64,000 nt of DNA, from NCBI RefSeq assembly GCF_900112585.1, contig NZ_FOLY01000003.1:248001-312000 (forward strand), given 5' to 3'. A model generated the notes under the pieces. It made no database searches, was not told the DNA's origin, and worked only from the letters and a program-made list of their open reading frames with translations. Source of the DNA: Kushneria avicenniae. Its GTDB lineage: Bacteria > Pseudomonadota > Gammaproteobacteria > Pseudomonadales > Halomonadaceae. Of this stretch, positions 17,346-26,518 are shown piece after piece. The position numbers were made by a program, and so were the translations under genes. Numbering within the stretch: the stretch's first letter is position 1; the number at the start of each line of letters is the position of its first letter.

Positions 17346-18003
17346 CCCGCTGCCAGGCATAACCCAGATGCTCTCCCAGTGCGGCCACCAAAGCGTTTTC
17401 GTCGCGACGCTCAAGCGCTGCCATGATCAGCTCGTGCTCCTGCACTGCCGCGGCCCATTTTTCAGGGCCGTCATGGCCGATAAACCGGATACGCTTGAGC
17501 TTTGACTGCAGGGAAGCATGCATCTGTACCAGCGGTTCATTGTGGGAAAGCGCCACGATGGCGGTGTGAATCTGCTGATTTGTCTTGTAATAATCGAGCC
17601 GATTTCCCGAATGATAATGGGTGATCATGTCATCATGCAGCGCTCGCACCTCAATGATCTCTTCCTGTGTGGCACGCTCACAGGCCAGCCGTGCCGCCAG
17701 CTCCTCCAGTGAACGAATCAGCACCAGCATGTCCTCGACATCCCGCGCTGAAAACTGACGCACGCGGGCCCCACGCTGGGGCACTAGCTCGACCAGCCCT
17801 TCACTGGCCAGAAAGCGCAGTGCCTCTCGCAGCGGCGTACGCGACACCCCCAGCGTTTCGCACAGGGGCCCTTCATAAATCCGCTCACCCTGCTCCAGCT
17901 CGCCCTCAATGATCATGTCGCGCAGGTGACTGGTAATCGCATCGTGCAGCGAATGCCGGGAAATGGCACCAGCAGCGTCACGAAGGTCCCGTGTCTTTGT
18001 CAT
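17329..18003 (-). CDS. GntR-family regulator with FCD ligand domain
   Basis: The protein has 224 residues from the ATG at 18003 (GAGAGGAT upstream). The winged helix is HDAITSHLRDMIIEGEL followed by YEGPLCETLGVSRTPLREAL and a PQRGARV wing. The FCD domain that follows has metal/acid-ligand histidines (DYYKTNQQIHTAIVALSHN; HEL). It is divergent from the PdxA-TctCBA genes, with a GTATAC-centred palindrome between them. It probably represses that operon until an organic acid binds. Confidence 0.85.
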   Translation of the reverse strand: MTKTRDLRDAAGAISRHSLHDAITSHLRDMIIEGELEQGERIYEGPLCETLGVSRTPLREALRFLASEGLVELVPQRGARVRQFSARDVEDMLVLIRSLEELAARLACERATQEEIIEVRALHDDMITHYHSGNRLDYYKTNQQIHTAIVALSHNEPLVQMHASLQSKLKRIRFIGHDGPEKWAAAVQEHELIMAALERRDENALVAALGEHLGYAWQRVRHMV

Positions 18004-18183
18004 CTCGTATCCTCTCGCCCGGCGGTTGAATCGGTAAGCCCGGGCCTTTCCATATAGTCTGACAGGACATGGCTGCCAGACGCTCGTCGATTTCCCGAAG
18101 GCGTACGGCATCATTTCAGGGAAGGCGATAAAACGAACCACGACTTATGACCAGGACCAGAACCATGTTTCTGGGACCAACGT

Positions 18184-18199
18184 ATAATGTATACATTAT
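18184..18199. promoter_or_regulatory. GntR/FCD operator candidate
   Basis: ATAATGTATACATTAT is a perfect 16-bp palindrome centred on GTATAC, the usual core of FCD-type GntR operators. It lies in the divergent gap between gntR and the pdxA-family gene, about 48 bases before the latter's start. Confidence 0.7.
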
Positions 18200-18247
18200 G
18201 CATTAAGGCGCACGCTCATCGTCAAGCTGCTTTCCTGTTCGTTCACG

Positions 18248-19300
18248 ATGAGACACGACATGACCAACACGCCACACGCCTCTGAAACGCACCGTCCCCT
18301 GATTGCACTTGCCATGGGGGATCCTGCCGGTATCAGTCCGGAACTGACGGCCCGCCTGGCCGCCGATGAGCAGGTCAATGCCGCCGCCAGACTGGTTATC
18401 ATCGGTGACCGACGCATATTTGATGAAGGCGCCCGTGCAGCAGGACTTTCCCCGGAACTGGTCGACACTACCCTTGAGGCGTTGAAGGGCAGTGCACCGG
18501 ATAAGGTCGCCTTCGTGGATCTTGGCCACCTGACGCCTGAAGAGATCGAGCAGGGCGTTCCATCGCTGGCAGGCGGCACGTTCTGCTCACGCAATTTCAA
18601 TGAAGCACTGGCACTGGCCGGCGACGGCCATGTCGAAGCGGTCTGCTTTACGCCGTTCAACAAGCAGGCCATGCGCTATGCCAACCCCGACTACGACGAC
18701 GAGATTCGATTTGTAACTCGCGCCATTGGCTTCGAGGGCAAGGCACGTGAATTCAACATTCTGGACAACATCTGGAATGCGCGGGTGACCTCGCATATCC
18801 CGCTGGCAAAGGTGGCCGAATCGCTGAGCCCGGGCGCCATCCTCGAGGAGCTGGCGCTGACCGATCAGTGTCTGCGCCAGTCCGGGATCGAGTCGCCGCG
18901 CATCGCCGTGGCAGGGCTCAACCCTCACGCCGGTGACGGTGGCAATTTCGGCAGCGAAGAGGAAGAGATCATTGCCCCCGCCGTTGAACAGGCCGCCGAA
19001 CGCGGCATCGAAGCCGTCGGCCCCTTTCCCGCCGACACCGTCTTTCTTCGGGCGCCACGCGAGGGTTACCACGCGGTGCTGACCATGTATCACGACCAGG
19101 GCCAGATCGCGATGAAGCTGATGGGCTTTGACAGCGGCGTCACCATGCTGGGCGGCTTCCCGTTCCCGGTCTGCACGCCCGCGCATGGCACCGCCTATGA
19201 CATCGCCGGTCGCGGCATTGCCGATATTGGCGCCTCGCGCCAGGCCCTGCTGCTGGCCGCAAAAATGGCCTCACGCCTTCAGCAACAAGCGACCGCCTGA
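18248..19300 (+). CDS. PdxA-family NAD-dependent dehydrogenase with an altered metal site
   Basis: The protein has 350 residues (an ATG at 18260 is an alternative start). PdxA-family features are IALAMGDPAGISPEL, CFTPFNKQA, GLNPHAGDGGNFG and MYHDQGQ. Two of the three metal ligands are present (His183 in VTSHIPL, His282 in MYHDQG). The expected GHTE at about 149-152 reads YDDE, so the first ligand histidine is missing. This is therefore unlikely to be the vitamin B6 enzyme. PdxA relatives act on 4-phospho-D-threonate/erythronate or, as TphB, on aromatic cis-dihydrodiols. It sits with a TTT transporter. Confidence 0.8.
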   Translation: MRHDMTNTPHASETHRPLIALAMGDPAGISPELTARLAADEQVNAAARLVIIGDRRIFDEGARAAGLSPELVDTTLEALKGSAPDKVAFVDLGHLTPEEIEQGVPSLAGGTFCSRNFNEALALAGDGHVEAVCFTPFNKQAMRYANPDYDDEIRFVTRAIGFEGKAREFNILDNIWNARVTSHIPLAKVAESLSPGAILEELALTDQCLRQSGIESPRIAVAGLNPHAGDGGNFGSEEEEIIAPAVEQAAERGIEAVGPFPADTVFLRAPREGYHAVLTMYHDQGQIAMKLMGFDSGVTMLGGFPFPVCTPAHGTAYDIAGRGIADIGASRQALLLAAKMASRLQQQATA

Positions 19301-19400
19301 AAGGCGATCATTCACGCTTCAAGCAGCGCGCTGTCCTGATCAGACAACGACCGATACAGGCAGCGTCCGATAATGCAGTGACGCTCACCGGGAGAAGCAC

Positions 19401-20354
19401 ATGAAAGTTTCCGTACTGGCGGCCGGCATGGTCGCACTGGGTCTGGCAGCACATGGACAGGCCTCGGAGTTCCCGAACGATACGATCGAGGTGGTCACCC
19501 ACTCCGGCGCCGGCGGCGGCACCGACCTGACCGCGCGTGCCATGATGCGCTCGGTTGAACCGCTAATGGAGACCGATATGGTCATCGTCAACAAACCCGG
19601 CGGCGCAGGTGATGCGTCACTGAAATATCTTGGTCAGCGCCCGGCAGATGGCTATACCGTCCTGACCTGGACCACCGGCCACGCCGTGCGTCAGGCCAAA
19701 AATGGCGAGACCGAGGCCACCGGACTGATCCCGATTGCACGTGCCACCAACGACCCTCAGGTGCTGATGACCAAATGCGGCGCCTATGAAGACGCCAAGT
19801 CGTTCATTGATGCCCAGAAGGACAAGGCGCTGCGCTATGGCGTCACCCATGTGGCCAACATTGACGATGTCTCTGCCTTCATGTTCGGCAGAGCGGCCGA
19901 TATCGCTCAGCCCAATATCGTCTCCTTCAAGGGGGGTGGCGAGCTGCAGACCAACCTGGTCGGCGGCAATATCGACGTAGCGGTCATGAACTACGGCGAA
20001 GCCTCGTCACAGATCGAGGCCGGTACCATCTGCCCGATGGTGGTCATGTCCGACGAGCCGCTGGCAGAAGCCCCGGATGTGGCCACCACCGAGCAGTTGG
20101 GCATCGATGCCAATTATTCGACCGTGCGCGGTTTCGCAGTACGTGAGGGTACCCCCGACGCCGTGGTCGAAAAACTGCGTACCGTCATGATGGAAGGCAT
20201 GCAGGACGAAGAGTTCGGTAAATTCCTGACCAGCACCATGGGGCTGGATCCGAAGACGTCCGTCGCCGGCGCTGAAGTCTGGGGAGAACAGATGGACAGT
20301 TCTGTGGCCCGAATGAATCAGGCGCTGATCGAGCTTGGGTATATCAAGCCCTGA
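19401..20354 (+). CDS. tctC: Tripartite tricarboxylate transporter substrate-binding protein (TctC/Bug family)
   Basis: The protein has 317 residues. The signal peptide is MKVSVLAAGMVALGLAAHGQ, and GGGAG at 19391 is the ribosome site. Bug-family features are IEVVTHSGAGGGTDLTARAM and NKPGGAGDASLKYL near residues 30-75. It captures a carboxylate in the periplasm for TctAB. Its place after the PdxA-like gene suggests that its ligand is the precursor of that enzyme's substrate. Confidence 0.88.
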   Translation: MKVSVLAAGMVALGLAAHGQASEFPNDTIEVVTHSGAGGGTDLTARAMMRSVEPLMETDMVIVNKPGGAGDASLKYLGQRPADGYTVLTWTTGHAVRQAKNGETEATGLIPIARATNDPQVLMTKCGAYEDAKSFIDAQKDKALRYGVTHVANIDDVSAFMFGRAADIAQPNIVSFKGGGELQTNLVGGNIDVAVMNYGEASSQIEAGTICPMVVMSDEPLAEAPDVATTEQLGIDANYSTVRGFAVREGTPDAVVEKLRTVMMEGMQDEEFGKFLTSTMGLDPKTSVAGAEVWGEQMDSSVARMNQALIELGYIKP

Positions 20355-20443
20355 GGCATGCAGTAGATGACAGGCAGGAGGACGGGTGGTCGTACTGACC
20401 ACCTGCCCATTACTGACATCCCTTTCATGTGATCGAGGTCTTC

Positions 20444-20917
20444 ATGCGAAGTACCTTTACCCTGCGCGCTGCCATCCCCCTGGCGGTTGTCACGCTGGTG
20501 GCTCTGCTGGCCATACTGCGCGCCTTCAGCTTTGACGAGGTGCCAGCCATTCTGGCGCGCGGCATGCAGCCGGCCACCTTTCCGCAGTTGGTCGCCGGTC
20601 TGACCGTGGCCCTGGCGCTCATCGCTTTCCTGCAGGATCTGCGTCACCCGCCGGCGCCGCAAACCGCACTGCCACGCATCTACTATCTCACCTTGATCCT
20701 GATGGCGCTGTTTGCCGCTTTGCTGGTGCTCAATCTTTTTCTGGTGGCGCTGATCGCTGTAACGCTTGGGGCCGCCCTGATGTGGGGTGAACGTCGGCCG
20801 CTGATGCTGATCATCATGGCGCTGGCACCGCTGGCGGCGATCGTGCTGTTCGATATGGTCTTTGAGGTTCGCTTCCCGCGTAGTCCGCTCATGAATCTTT
20901 ATTATCAATGGAGCTGA
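20444..20917 (+). CDS. tctB: Tripartite tricarboxylate transporter small membrane subunit (TctB)
   Basis: The protein has 157 residues and four hydrophobic helices. The ATG at 20444 with GAGG just upstream is preferred to a GTG at 20429. Low sequence conservation is normal for TctB; identity rests on size, topology and position between tctC and tctA. It ends 3 bases before the tctA start. Confidence 0.8.
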   Translation: MRSTFTLRAAIPLAVVTLVALLAILRAFSFDEVPAILARGMQPATFPQLVAGLTVALALIAFLQDLRHPPAPQTALPRIYYLTLILMALFAALLVLNLFLVALIAVTLGAALMWGERRPLMLIIMALAPLAAIVLFDMVFEVRFPRSPLMNLYYQWS

Positions 20918-20920
20918 GCC

Positions 20921-22432
20921 ATGGATCTGATTCTCTCCGGATTTGGCGCGCTGGCCGACCCCGATCTGCTCCTGCTGATCGTGATTACCACCCTGGCAGG
21001 AACCGTGATCGGCGTGCTGCCCGGGCTCAGCGGCACCACCGGTGCCGCGCTGGTACTGCCTTTCACCCTGACCATGGACCCCATCTCGGCGGTCGTGGTG
21101 CTGGCCACCATTTATGGCTCCTCAACGTTTGCCGGCTGTATCACGGCGATACTGATCAATACCCCCGGGACCTCCGCCTCGGCCACCACCTGCCTGGACG
21201 GCTACCCACTGGCCCGCAAGGGCGAAGCAGGCCGGGCCATCGGCATTGCAACACTGTCCTCAAGCTTCGGGGGCGTGATCAGTGTGCTCTTTCTGCTGTT
21301 TGCCGCTCCGCTTCTGGCCGGCATCGCCTATCAGTTCGGTCCGCCCGAGTACTTTGCGCTGACCATCTTCGGTCTGTCGATGCTGGCCACCATTGGCGGC
21401 GGGTCACCGGCCAAAAACCTGATCGCCGGCGCGCTGGGCGTGCTGATCGCCACCGTCGGCGTGCATCTGGCCACCGGCATCGAGCGCTACACCTTTGGCA
21501 GCGACGCGCTCTACGACGGTATCGGTTTCGTACCGATCATGATCGGCCTTTTCGGCATTGCCGAATTTCTGCGTCAGTCCACCGAGCTGGGGGTCAAGCG
21601 CGAAGTCATTGGCATGAGCGCCACACGACTGCCCTCCTGGGCCGATATCCGACGCATCAGGAATACCGTCCTGCGCTCTACCGGCATCGGTACCTTCATC
21701 GGTGTCCTGCCGGCAGAAGGGGCGACCATCGCTTCGATGATCAGCTACAACGAGGCGCGGCGTACTTCCAAAAACCGGGAGGAGTTCGGCCATGGCGCCA
21801 TCGAAGGCGTCGCGGCGTCCGAAGCGGCCAATAATTCGGCGGTCGGCGGCTCGCTGGTGCCGACCCTGGCGCTCGGCATTCCCGGCAGCCCTACCGCCGC
21901 CATCATCCTGGCCGGCCTGCTGGCACAGGGCGTACAGCCCGGACCCACTCTCTTCAACGAGCAAACCAATCTTTTAAGCGCGCTTTTTGCCGCGCTGTTG
22001 CTGGGCAATATCCTGTTCATTGGCGTAGGTCTTGGCGGTGCCAGAATCTATGCCCGCATCACTCAGATGCCGATACCGATCCTGTGGCCGCTGGTGTTCA
22101 TGTTCTCGGTACTCGGTGCCTACGCTATTCGCCAGTCGGTGTTTGATATCTACATTACGCTGGCCTTCGGGGTGATCGGGTTTCTGATGCAGCGCTACGG
22201 CTTTTCAGTGGTATCGCTGGCCATTGGCCTGGTGCTGGGCGCCATGGTGGAACAGCGTCTGGACCAGAGTGTCGCGATGTATGACGGCAACTGGCTGTTG
22301 ATGTTCACCCGCCCCATCGCACTGGCGTTTTTTGCCCTGACGCTTCTGACCCTTTGTGCGCCGCTGCTCGCCCGATGGCGACAGAAAAGAAAGGCCCATC
22401 ATGGCGGATTTGAACAGCGAGCACGCTCCTGA
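20921..22432 (+). CDS. tctA: Tripartite tricarboxylate transporter large permease subunit (TctA)
   Basis: The protein has 503 residues with about 12 membrane segments. TctA signatures are GTVIGVLPGLSGTTGAALVLP, YGSSTFAGCITAILINTPGT and the mirrored second half EGVAASEAANNSAVGGSLVPTLALGIPGSPTAA. It forms the sodium- or proton-driven channel with TctB. It is the last gene of the pdxA-tctCBA operon and is followed by a terminator. Confidence 0.92.
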   Translation: MDLILSGFGALADPDLLLLIVITTLAGTVIGVLPGLSGTTGAALVLPFTLTMDPISAVVVLATIYGSSTFAGCITAILINTPGTSASATTCLDGYPLARKGEAGRAIGIATLSSSFGGVISVLFLLFAAPLLAGIAYQFGPPEYFALTIFGLSMLATIGGGSPAKNLIAGALGVLIATVGVHLATGIERYTFGSDALYDGIGFVPIMIGLFGIAEFLRQSTELGVKREVIGMSATRLPSWADIRRIRNTVLRSTGIGTFIGVLPAEGATIASMISYNEARRTSKNREEFGHGAIEGVAASEAANNSAVGGSLVPTLALGIPGSPTAAIILAGLLAQGVQPGPTLFNEQTNLLSALFAALLLGNILFIGVGLGGARIYARITQMPIPILWPLVFMFSVLGAYAIRQSVFDIYITLAFGVIGFLMQRYGFSVVSLAIGLVLGAMVEQRLDQSVAMYDGNWLLMFTRPIALAFFALTLLTLCAPLLARWRQKRKAHHGGFEQRARS

Positions 22433-22462
22433 AGTCCGCGTGCCGATCATGGTCTGCTACTG

Positions 22463-22486
22463 CCCGACGCTTGCCGTCGGGTTTTT
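22463..22486 (+). terminator. Intrinsic terminator after tctA
   Basis: A CCCGACG/CGTCGGG stem (22463-22469 and 22475-22481) with a CTTGC loop is followed by five T. It separates the TTT operon from the ATP-grasp gene and rules out the longer open frame that begins inside tctA. Confidence 0.88.
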
Positions 22487-22679
22487 ATATCCCTCTCAAT
22501 CAGCGCTGACTGCAAATGGGCGCAAGCCGCTCAAACCTCTCCTTCAGGGTCTCTTAAGCCCGAAACAGGTCTTTTCCAGCACAGTGACGTCTAGAAGCAG
22601 AATGTCACATGACGAAATCCAGAATAATCAATCGATGAGGACGAAGCATTTCTCCTCTGAAAGCAAGGGATTATGGGGC

Positions 22680-23663
22680 ATGAGCGGCACATCATCCGAC
22701 GACAGAGGGCGGACAACGCTCGGCGTGCTGTCCGGTGCACTGGCCAGAAAGGCACGCAGATCCGTAACATCACGCGTCAATGACAAACTGTATATCTCAC
22801 TCGTTTATCGGCGTGAATTCGGCCGGTTTCCGAATCTGAACAACCCGCAGACCTTCAATGAGAAGATCTGTTGCCGGCGTTTTGATCCCGAACCGGTCTA
22901 TACGATCCTGAGCGACAAGCATGCGGTGCGTGACTATGTGGCGGCCACCGTGGGTGACGAATATCTGATTCCGTGTCATGGCCATACCACCGAGCTGACC
23001 CCGGAGCTGTATCAGGCGCTACCGGAAAGCTTTGTCATGAAGGGCAACCACGGCTCGGGCTTCAATCTGCTGGTGCGCGACAAGCACACCTACTCCTGCC
23101 AGCAGCTGGCAGGCATCGGCCGACACTGGCTGGCCGCCGATTACTATCTCGTGAGCCGCGAGTCTCATTACCGCAGGATTCAGCCCCGGCTGTTGTTTGA
23201 AAAGCTGCTGCTGGATGAATACGACCGTCCGCCTATGGACTTCAAGTTCTACTGTTTTCGACGCCCAGACCGGCGCGACCCCGAGATCTATATCGAAGTG
23301 GTGCAGGACCGCTTCACCGACTTTGCCGTGGATTACTATGACGTCGACTGGAACCTGGTAGAGGTCGTTCAGGAGAAGTTCACCACCGGGCGGCGTCTCC
23401 CGAAGCCTGAAAAGCTTGATGAGGCCATTGAGGTGGCCAAAAGACTCTCGGAAGGGTTTGACTTTGCCCGGGTCGATCTTTATCTGACGGCCGGGCACGT
23501 CTACTTTGGCGAGATCACCTTCACCCCGACCGGGGGGCTCAAGAACTTCAGAACGCCCGCACATGATCGATGGTGGGGCCAGCTGATGCAGCCACTGAGA
23601 AAACCCTTCACACCAATGCCATATCCCGAGACGGTCGACATGCCCTGGCCCGACATCGAATAA
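22680..23663 (+). CDS. TupA-like ATP-grasp fold protein
   Basis: The protein has 327 residues from the ATG at 22680, preceded by AAGGGA at 22665; ATGs at 22602 and 22635 lie in a more AT-rich, non-coding-looking stretch. The TupA/glycosyltransferase-associated ATP-grasp family is shown by FPNLNNPQTFNEKI, LSDKHAVRDYVAATVG, FVMKGNHGSGFNLLV, LLFEKLLLDE, DFKFYCF and the metal-binding FARVDLYL...VYFGEITFTPTGG. Relatives modify polysaccharides or teichuronopeptides by ATP-dependent ligation. The gene stands alone here, so its acceptor is unknown. Confidence 0.78.
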   Translation: MSGTSSDDRGRTTLGVLSGALARKARRSVTSRVNDKLYISLVYRREFGRFPNLNNPQTFNEKICCRRFDPEPVYTILSDKHAVRDYVAATVGDEYLIPCHGHTTELTPELYQALPESFVMKGNHGSGFNLLVRDKHTYSCQQLAGIGRHWLAADYYLVSRESHYRRIQPRLLFEKLLLDEYDRPPMDFKFYCFRRPDRRDPEIYIEVVQDRFTDFAVDYYDVDWNLVEVVQEKFTTGRRLPKPEKLDEAIEVAKRLSEGFDFARVDLYLTAGHVYFGEITFTPTGGLKNFRTPAHDRWWGQLMQPLRKPFTPMPYPETVDMPWPDIE

Positions 23664-23667
23664 CGCT

Positions 23668-24291
23668 TCACGCCCGCCAGGTCGCCAGAAGCCCGGCCAC
23701 GAACACGAAAAGCCCACCAAACAGGCGATTGAGCAGGCGCTGCTGGCGCGGTGAGCGCAGCCAGCGCGCCACCAGGGTGGCCAGACCGGCAAAGCCGCAC
23801 ATCACCAGAATATCGATCCCGATCATGGTCGCCCCCATGACGGTCAACTGCGTCACCCGCGACAGCGCCGGGTCAAGAAACTGCGGCAGCAGCGCGATCA
23901 TGAAAATGGTGGCCTTGGGGTTGGTCACATTGACCAGCACGCTTTTCCAGAAGCGCGTGAGCGCCGCCTCACGAGGCGCATCACCTGAGGAGGCCTCGAT
24001 ATCCATGGCCTTCTCGCGCCATTTGCTGATACCCAGATAGATCAGATACGCCACGCCCACCCATTTGATCACCATGAAGGCAAGCTCTGACGAGGCCAGC
24101 AGCGCCCCCAGACCGGCCCCCACCACCAGAATCTGGATGCCAAGCCCCACCTGAAGACCCAGAATGGCCGGCAGGGTTCGCTTGAGCCCATAGCGCAGAC
24201 CGTTGGACATGGTGTTGATGGCGCCCGCCCCGGGAGTAATGCTGATCAGAATGGAGGCGGCCAGAAAGGCCCAGAAGAGTTCAGCGGACAT
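23668..24291 (-). CDS. LysE/RhtB-family amino acid exporter
   Basis: The protein has 207 residues and about six hydrophobic helices. Family motifs are ISITPGAGAINTMSNGLRYGLKRTLPAILGLQVG and VTNPKATIFMIALLPQF. It exports amino acids or derivatives such as homoserine, threonine or lysine. Its stop lies 5 bases from the convergent ATP-grasp stop. Confidence 0.87.
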   Translation of the reverse strand: MSAELFWAFLAASILISITPGAGAINTMSNGLRYGLKRTLPAILGLQVGLGIQILVVGAGLGALLASSELAFMVIKWVGVAYLIYLGISKWREKAMDIEASSGDAPREAALTRFWKSVLVNVTNPKATIFMIALLPQFLDPALSRVTQLTVMGATMIGIDILVMCGFAGLATLVARWLRSPRQQRLLNRLFGGLFVFVAGLLATWRA

Positions 24292-24409
24292 GACGGCATT
24301 CCCAGGGCAGGAGACAGGAGGGGCCTATATTACGCCGATGCCTTCGATGGAGAAATATCGCCCATCGACTCTGACAGGCTTCATCACCGTGTTTTGGTGC
24401 CTTCCGGCA

Positions 24410-25105
24410 TCACGTCCGGCACAGCTCGGTCATCAGCGCCGCCAGCGTTTCAAGCCTTGAGGCCGGCATGCGCACGCTCGGCCCGGCGATGCCAAAGCCG
24501 GCCCGCAGCTCGCCCTCTTCCAGCCAGGGAACGGCCACGGCATTGAGCCCCGGCAGATAGTTTTCCTCATCCACGGCATAGCCGCGCTCGGCGATGCGAT
24601 CGATCTCACCGGCAACATCAGGGCCGATTCGACTGGCATGCAATGACAACAGCTGCTGTCTGAGTATCGGCATGAAAGCCAGAAACAGCAGACCAATGGC
24701 CGAGCCTTCCATCGGTGTGCGCTCCCCCTGCTGACTGGAAGCGCGCAGGGTTTCAGGGCTTTCGATGGCATCCAGAAAGAACACCTCATCGCCGGAGGGC
24801 ACCGCCATAAACACCGTCTCACCGCTGGCCTCGGCCATGGCTTCAAGGCGTGGGCGCAGCCGTCGACGCAATCCGCTGTCATCACCGGCAATGCGCGCGA
24901 GATTAAGAATACGGTCCCCCAGATAGTAACGGGTGTCGTTCGGCCGACGGCGCACGTATCCGAGCGCCCCCAGCGTCTTGAGAATGTTGTGCGCTGTTGT
25001 GGTCTTGAGTTCGGTGGCCTCGGCAATCTGCTGCAGGCGCAGGTTACCGCCGGCATGGGCAATGCATTCCAGAATATGGAGTGCCCGCTCAATGGACTGG
25101 ATCAT
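24410..25105 (-). CDS. IclR-family transcriptional regulator
   Basis: The protein has 231 residues from the ATG at 25105, with GGAAGG about 10 bases upstream; an in-frame TTG lies two codons earlier. The winged helix is SIERALHILECIAHAGG then LQQIAEATELKTTTAHNILKTLGALGYV. The IclR effector domain follows (RLEAMAEASGETVFMA; GRAC-like AEGP region around the C-terminal third). It is divergent from the ABM-VOC/EthD genes across an AT-rich palindrome and probably controls them. Confidence 0.87.
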   Translation of the reverse strand: MIQSIERALHILECIAHAGGNLRLQQIAEATELKTTTAHNILKTLGALGYVRRRPNDTRYYLGDRILNLARIAGDDSGLRRRLRPRLEAMAEASGETVFMAVPSGDEVFFLDAIESPETLRASSQQGERTPMEGSAIGLLFLAFMPILRQQLLSLHASRIGPDVAGEIDRIAERGYAVDEENYLPGLNAVAVPWLEEGELRAGFGIAGPSVRMPASRLETLAALMTELCRT

Positions 25106-25121
25106 GGACAAAAACCTTCCG

Positions 25122-25146
25122 AAATATTCACTATTATTGAATATTT
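25122..25146. promoter_or_regulatory. Candidate IclR operator
   Basis: Perfect 9-bp inverted repeats AAATATTCA and TGAATATTT are separated by 7 bases. They lie between the iclR start and the divergent ABM-VOC gene, in an island far more AT-rich than its surroundings. Confidence 0.6.
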
Positions 25147-25256
25147 ATAACTTATTTGAAAAATATTTCTTTGATACTAAATTTAACGTTATTCACACTT
25201 GGATAAAGGATCGCCTTTTTCATCGCCGCACGCGGCAATCCAGAAGGGAGTTCAAC

Positions 25257-26099
25257 ATGACACGTTCCATGATGGCTCGCATTACGCCTGTCGAGGGTCA
25301 AACGTCGCAGGTCAGGCATCACGTTGAAGCGCTGGCCCGCCGGGTACGCCGGGAGGCCGGCAATATCCGCTTCGAAACCCACGAGGCCAGCGACGCCTCG
25401 GGTTTTGTCATCATCGAGGAGTACCGCGACGACGACGCCTTCCAGCGCCATCTGGCCATGCCACATACGCAGCAGTTCAATGCGGCGCTCGAGTCGCTTG
25501 CCGAAGGCGGCGCTTCCAGTGTTACCGAGCTTGCGCCACTCGGCGAGCCGGACGATTCACCTGCCGACATTCGCGCCATTGATCACGTCGGCCTGACCGT
25601 GCCGGATGTCCAGGCTGCGTCGCTCTTTTTTGCCGACGCCTTCGGCGCCCGTCGCGTGTATGACGTGCTACCGCGCGATGGCGACGACATGGCGGGCGAA
25701 GGTCCGGAAAAGGAGCTCGGCCTGAGCGCCGGCACCCGCATCGTGCACATGCGGTTGATGCGCATCGGCAACGGTCCCTGTCTCGAAATCTTCCAGATGG
25801 AAGATGGCGAGCAGCAGGCACCACCACGACTGCAGGATATCGGCCTGACCCACTTTGGCCTCTATGTCGATGACATCAAGACTGCCGTACAGCGTTTTGA
25901 GGCTGCCGGCGGCGAGCTGCTGTCGCCGACCCACCCGCTTGCCGGCGTGGAGAACGGGCCCCGTAACGCCGGCGTCTATGGCCGTACCCCCTGGGGAATG
26001 CTGGTCGAACTGCTGAGCTACCCGGACGGCATCGACTATTCGAACACGCCCGGCAACGCCGACGAGGCCAAAACCCTGCGCTGGACCCCACACCCCTGA
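25257..26099 (+). CDS. Fusion of an ABM-type monooxygenase domain and a VOC (glyoxalase/dioxygenase-fold) domain
   Basis: The protein has 280 residues; the ATG at 25257 follows AAGGGAG at 25243. Residues 1-90 look like an antibiotic-biosynthesis-monooxygenase ferredoxin-like fold (ARITPVEGQTSQVRHHVEAL; FVIIEEYRDDDAFQRHLAMPH). Residues 105-270 are a VOC domain (IDHVGLTVPDVQAASLFFADAFGARRVYDV; LTHFGLYVDDIKTAV; TPWGMLVELLSYP) with the usual His/Glu metal ligands. The fusion suggests consecutive oxygenation and ring or isomerase steps on one small molecule. It is followed 11 bases later by an EthD protein. Confidence 0.8.
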   Translation: MTRSMMARITPVEGQTSQVRHHVEALARRVRREAGNIRFETHEASDASGFVIIEEYRDDDAFQRHLAMPHTQQFNAALESLAEGGASSVTELAPLGEPDDSPADIRAIDHVGLTVPDVQAASLFFADAFGARRVYDVLPRDGDDMAGEGPEKELGLSAGTRIVHMRLMRIGNGPCLEIFQMEDGEQQAPPRLQDIGLTHFGLYVDDIKTAVQRFEAAGGELLSPTHPLAGVENGPRNAGVYGRTPWGMLVELLSYPDGIDYSNTPGNADEAKTLRWTPHP

Positions 26100-26110
26100 G
26101 GTATTTCGCC

Positions 26111-26455
26111 ATGATCAAGATGACCATGCTGCTCAAACGCCACCCCGATATCAGCCATGCCGAGTTCGTGCGCCACCATATCGAGACCCACGGCCCGCTG
26201 TTTCGCTCCATTCCGGAAGCCGCGCAGCATGTGCTGCGCTATATCCAGACCCATCCGTCGGAGGGGGATTTTCCCGTACCGCAGGCCGACTTCGACGGCA
26301 CCGCCGAGCTCTGGTTCGACAGCATTGAAGGCATGCAGGCCGTACTGGGCTCAAAAACCTACAAGGAGAAGGTCTTCCCTGACGAGCAGACCTTTCTCGA
26401 TCACGACAACACCCTGATTCTGGTCGGCGAACAGACCGAAATCATCGCCTCTTGA
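26111..26455 (+). CDS. EthD-domain protein
   Basis: The protein has 114 residues. MIKMTMLLKRHPDISHAEFVRHHIETHGPLF is the EthD start, and the end has DHDNTLILVGEQTEI. EthD proteins are small dimeric alpha+beta barrel proteins tied to ether or aromatic degradation and polyketide-type cyclisation. It is almost certainly co-transcribed with the ABM-VOC gene (11-base gap). Its catalytic role is unclear. Confidence 0.8.
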   Translation: MIKMTMLLKRHPDISHAEFVRHHIETHGPLFRSIPEAAQHVLRYIQTHPSEGDFPVPQADFDGTAELWFDSIEGMQAVLGSKTYKEKVFPDEQTFLDHDNTLILVGEQTEIIAS

Positions 26456-26518
26456 ACACCGATGGAGCCCCGGCTCTACACTCTTTTTTCATCAAACCAT
26501 CACGCAAGGAGTGGCCCC

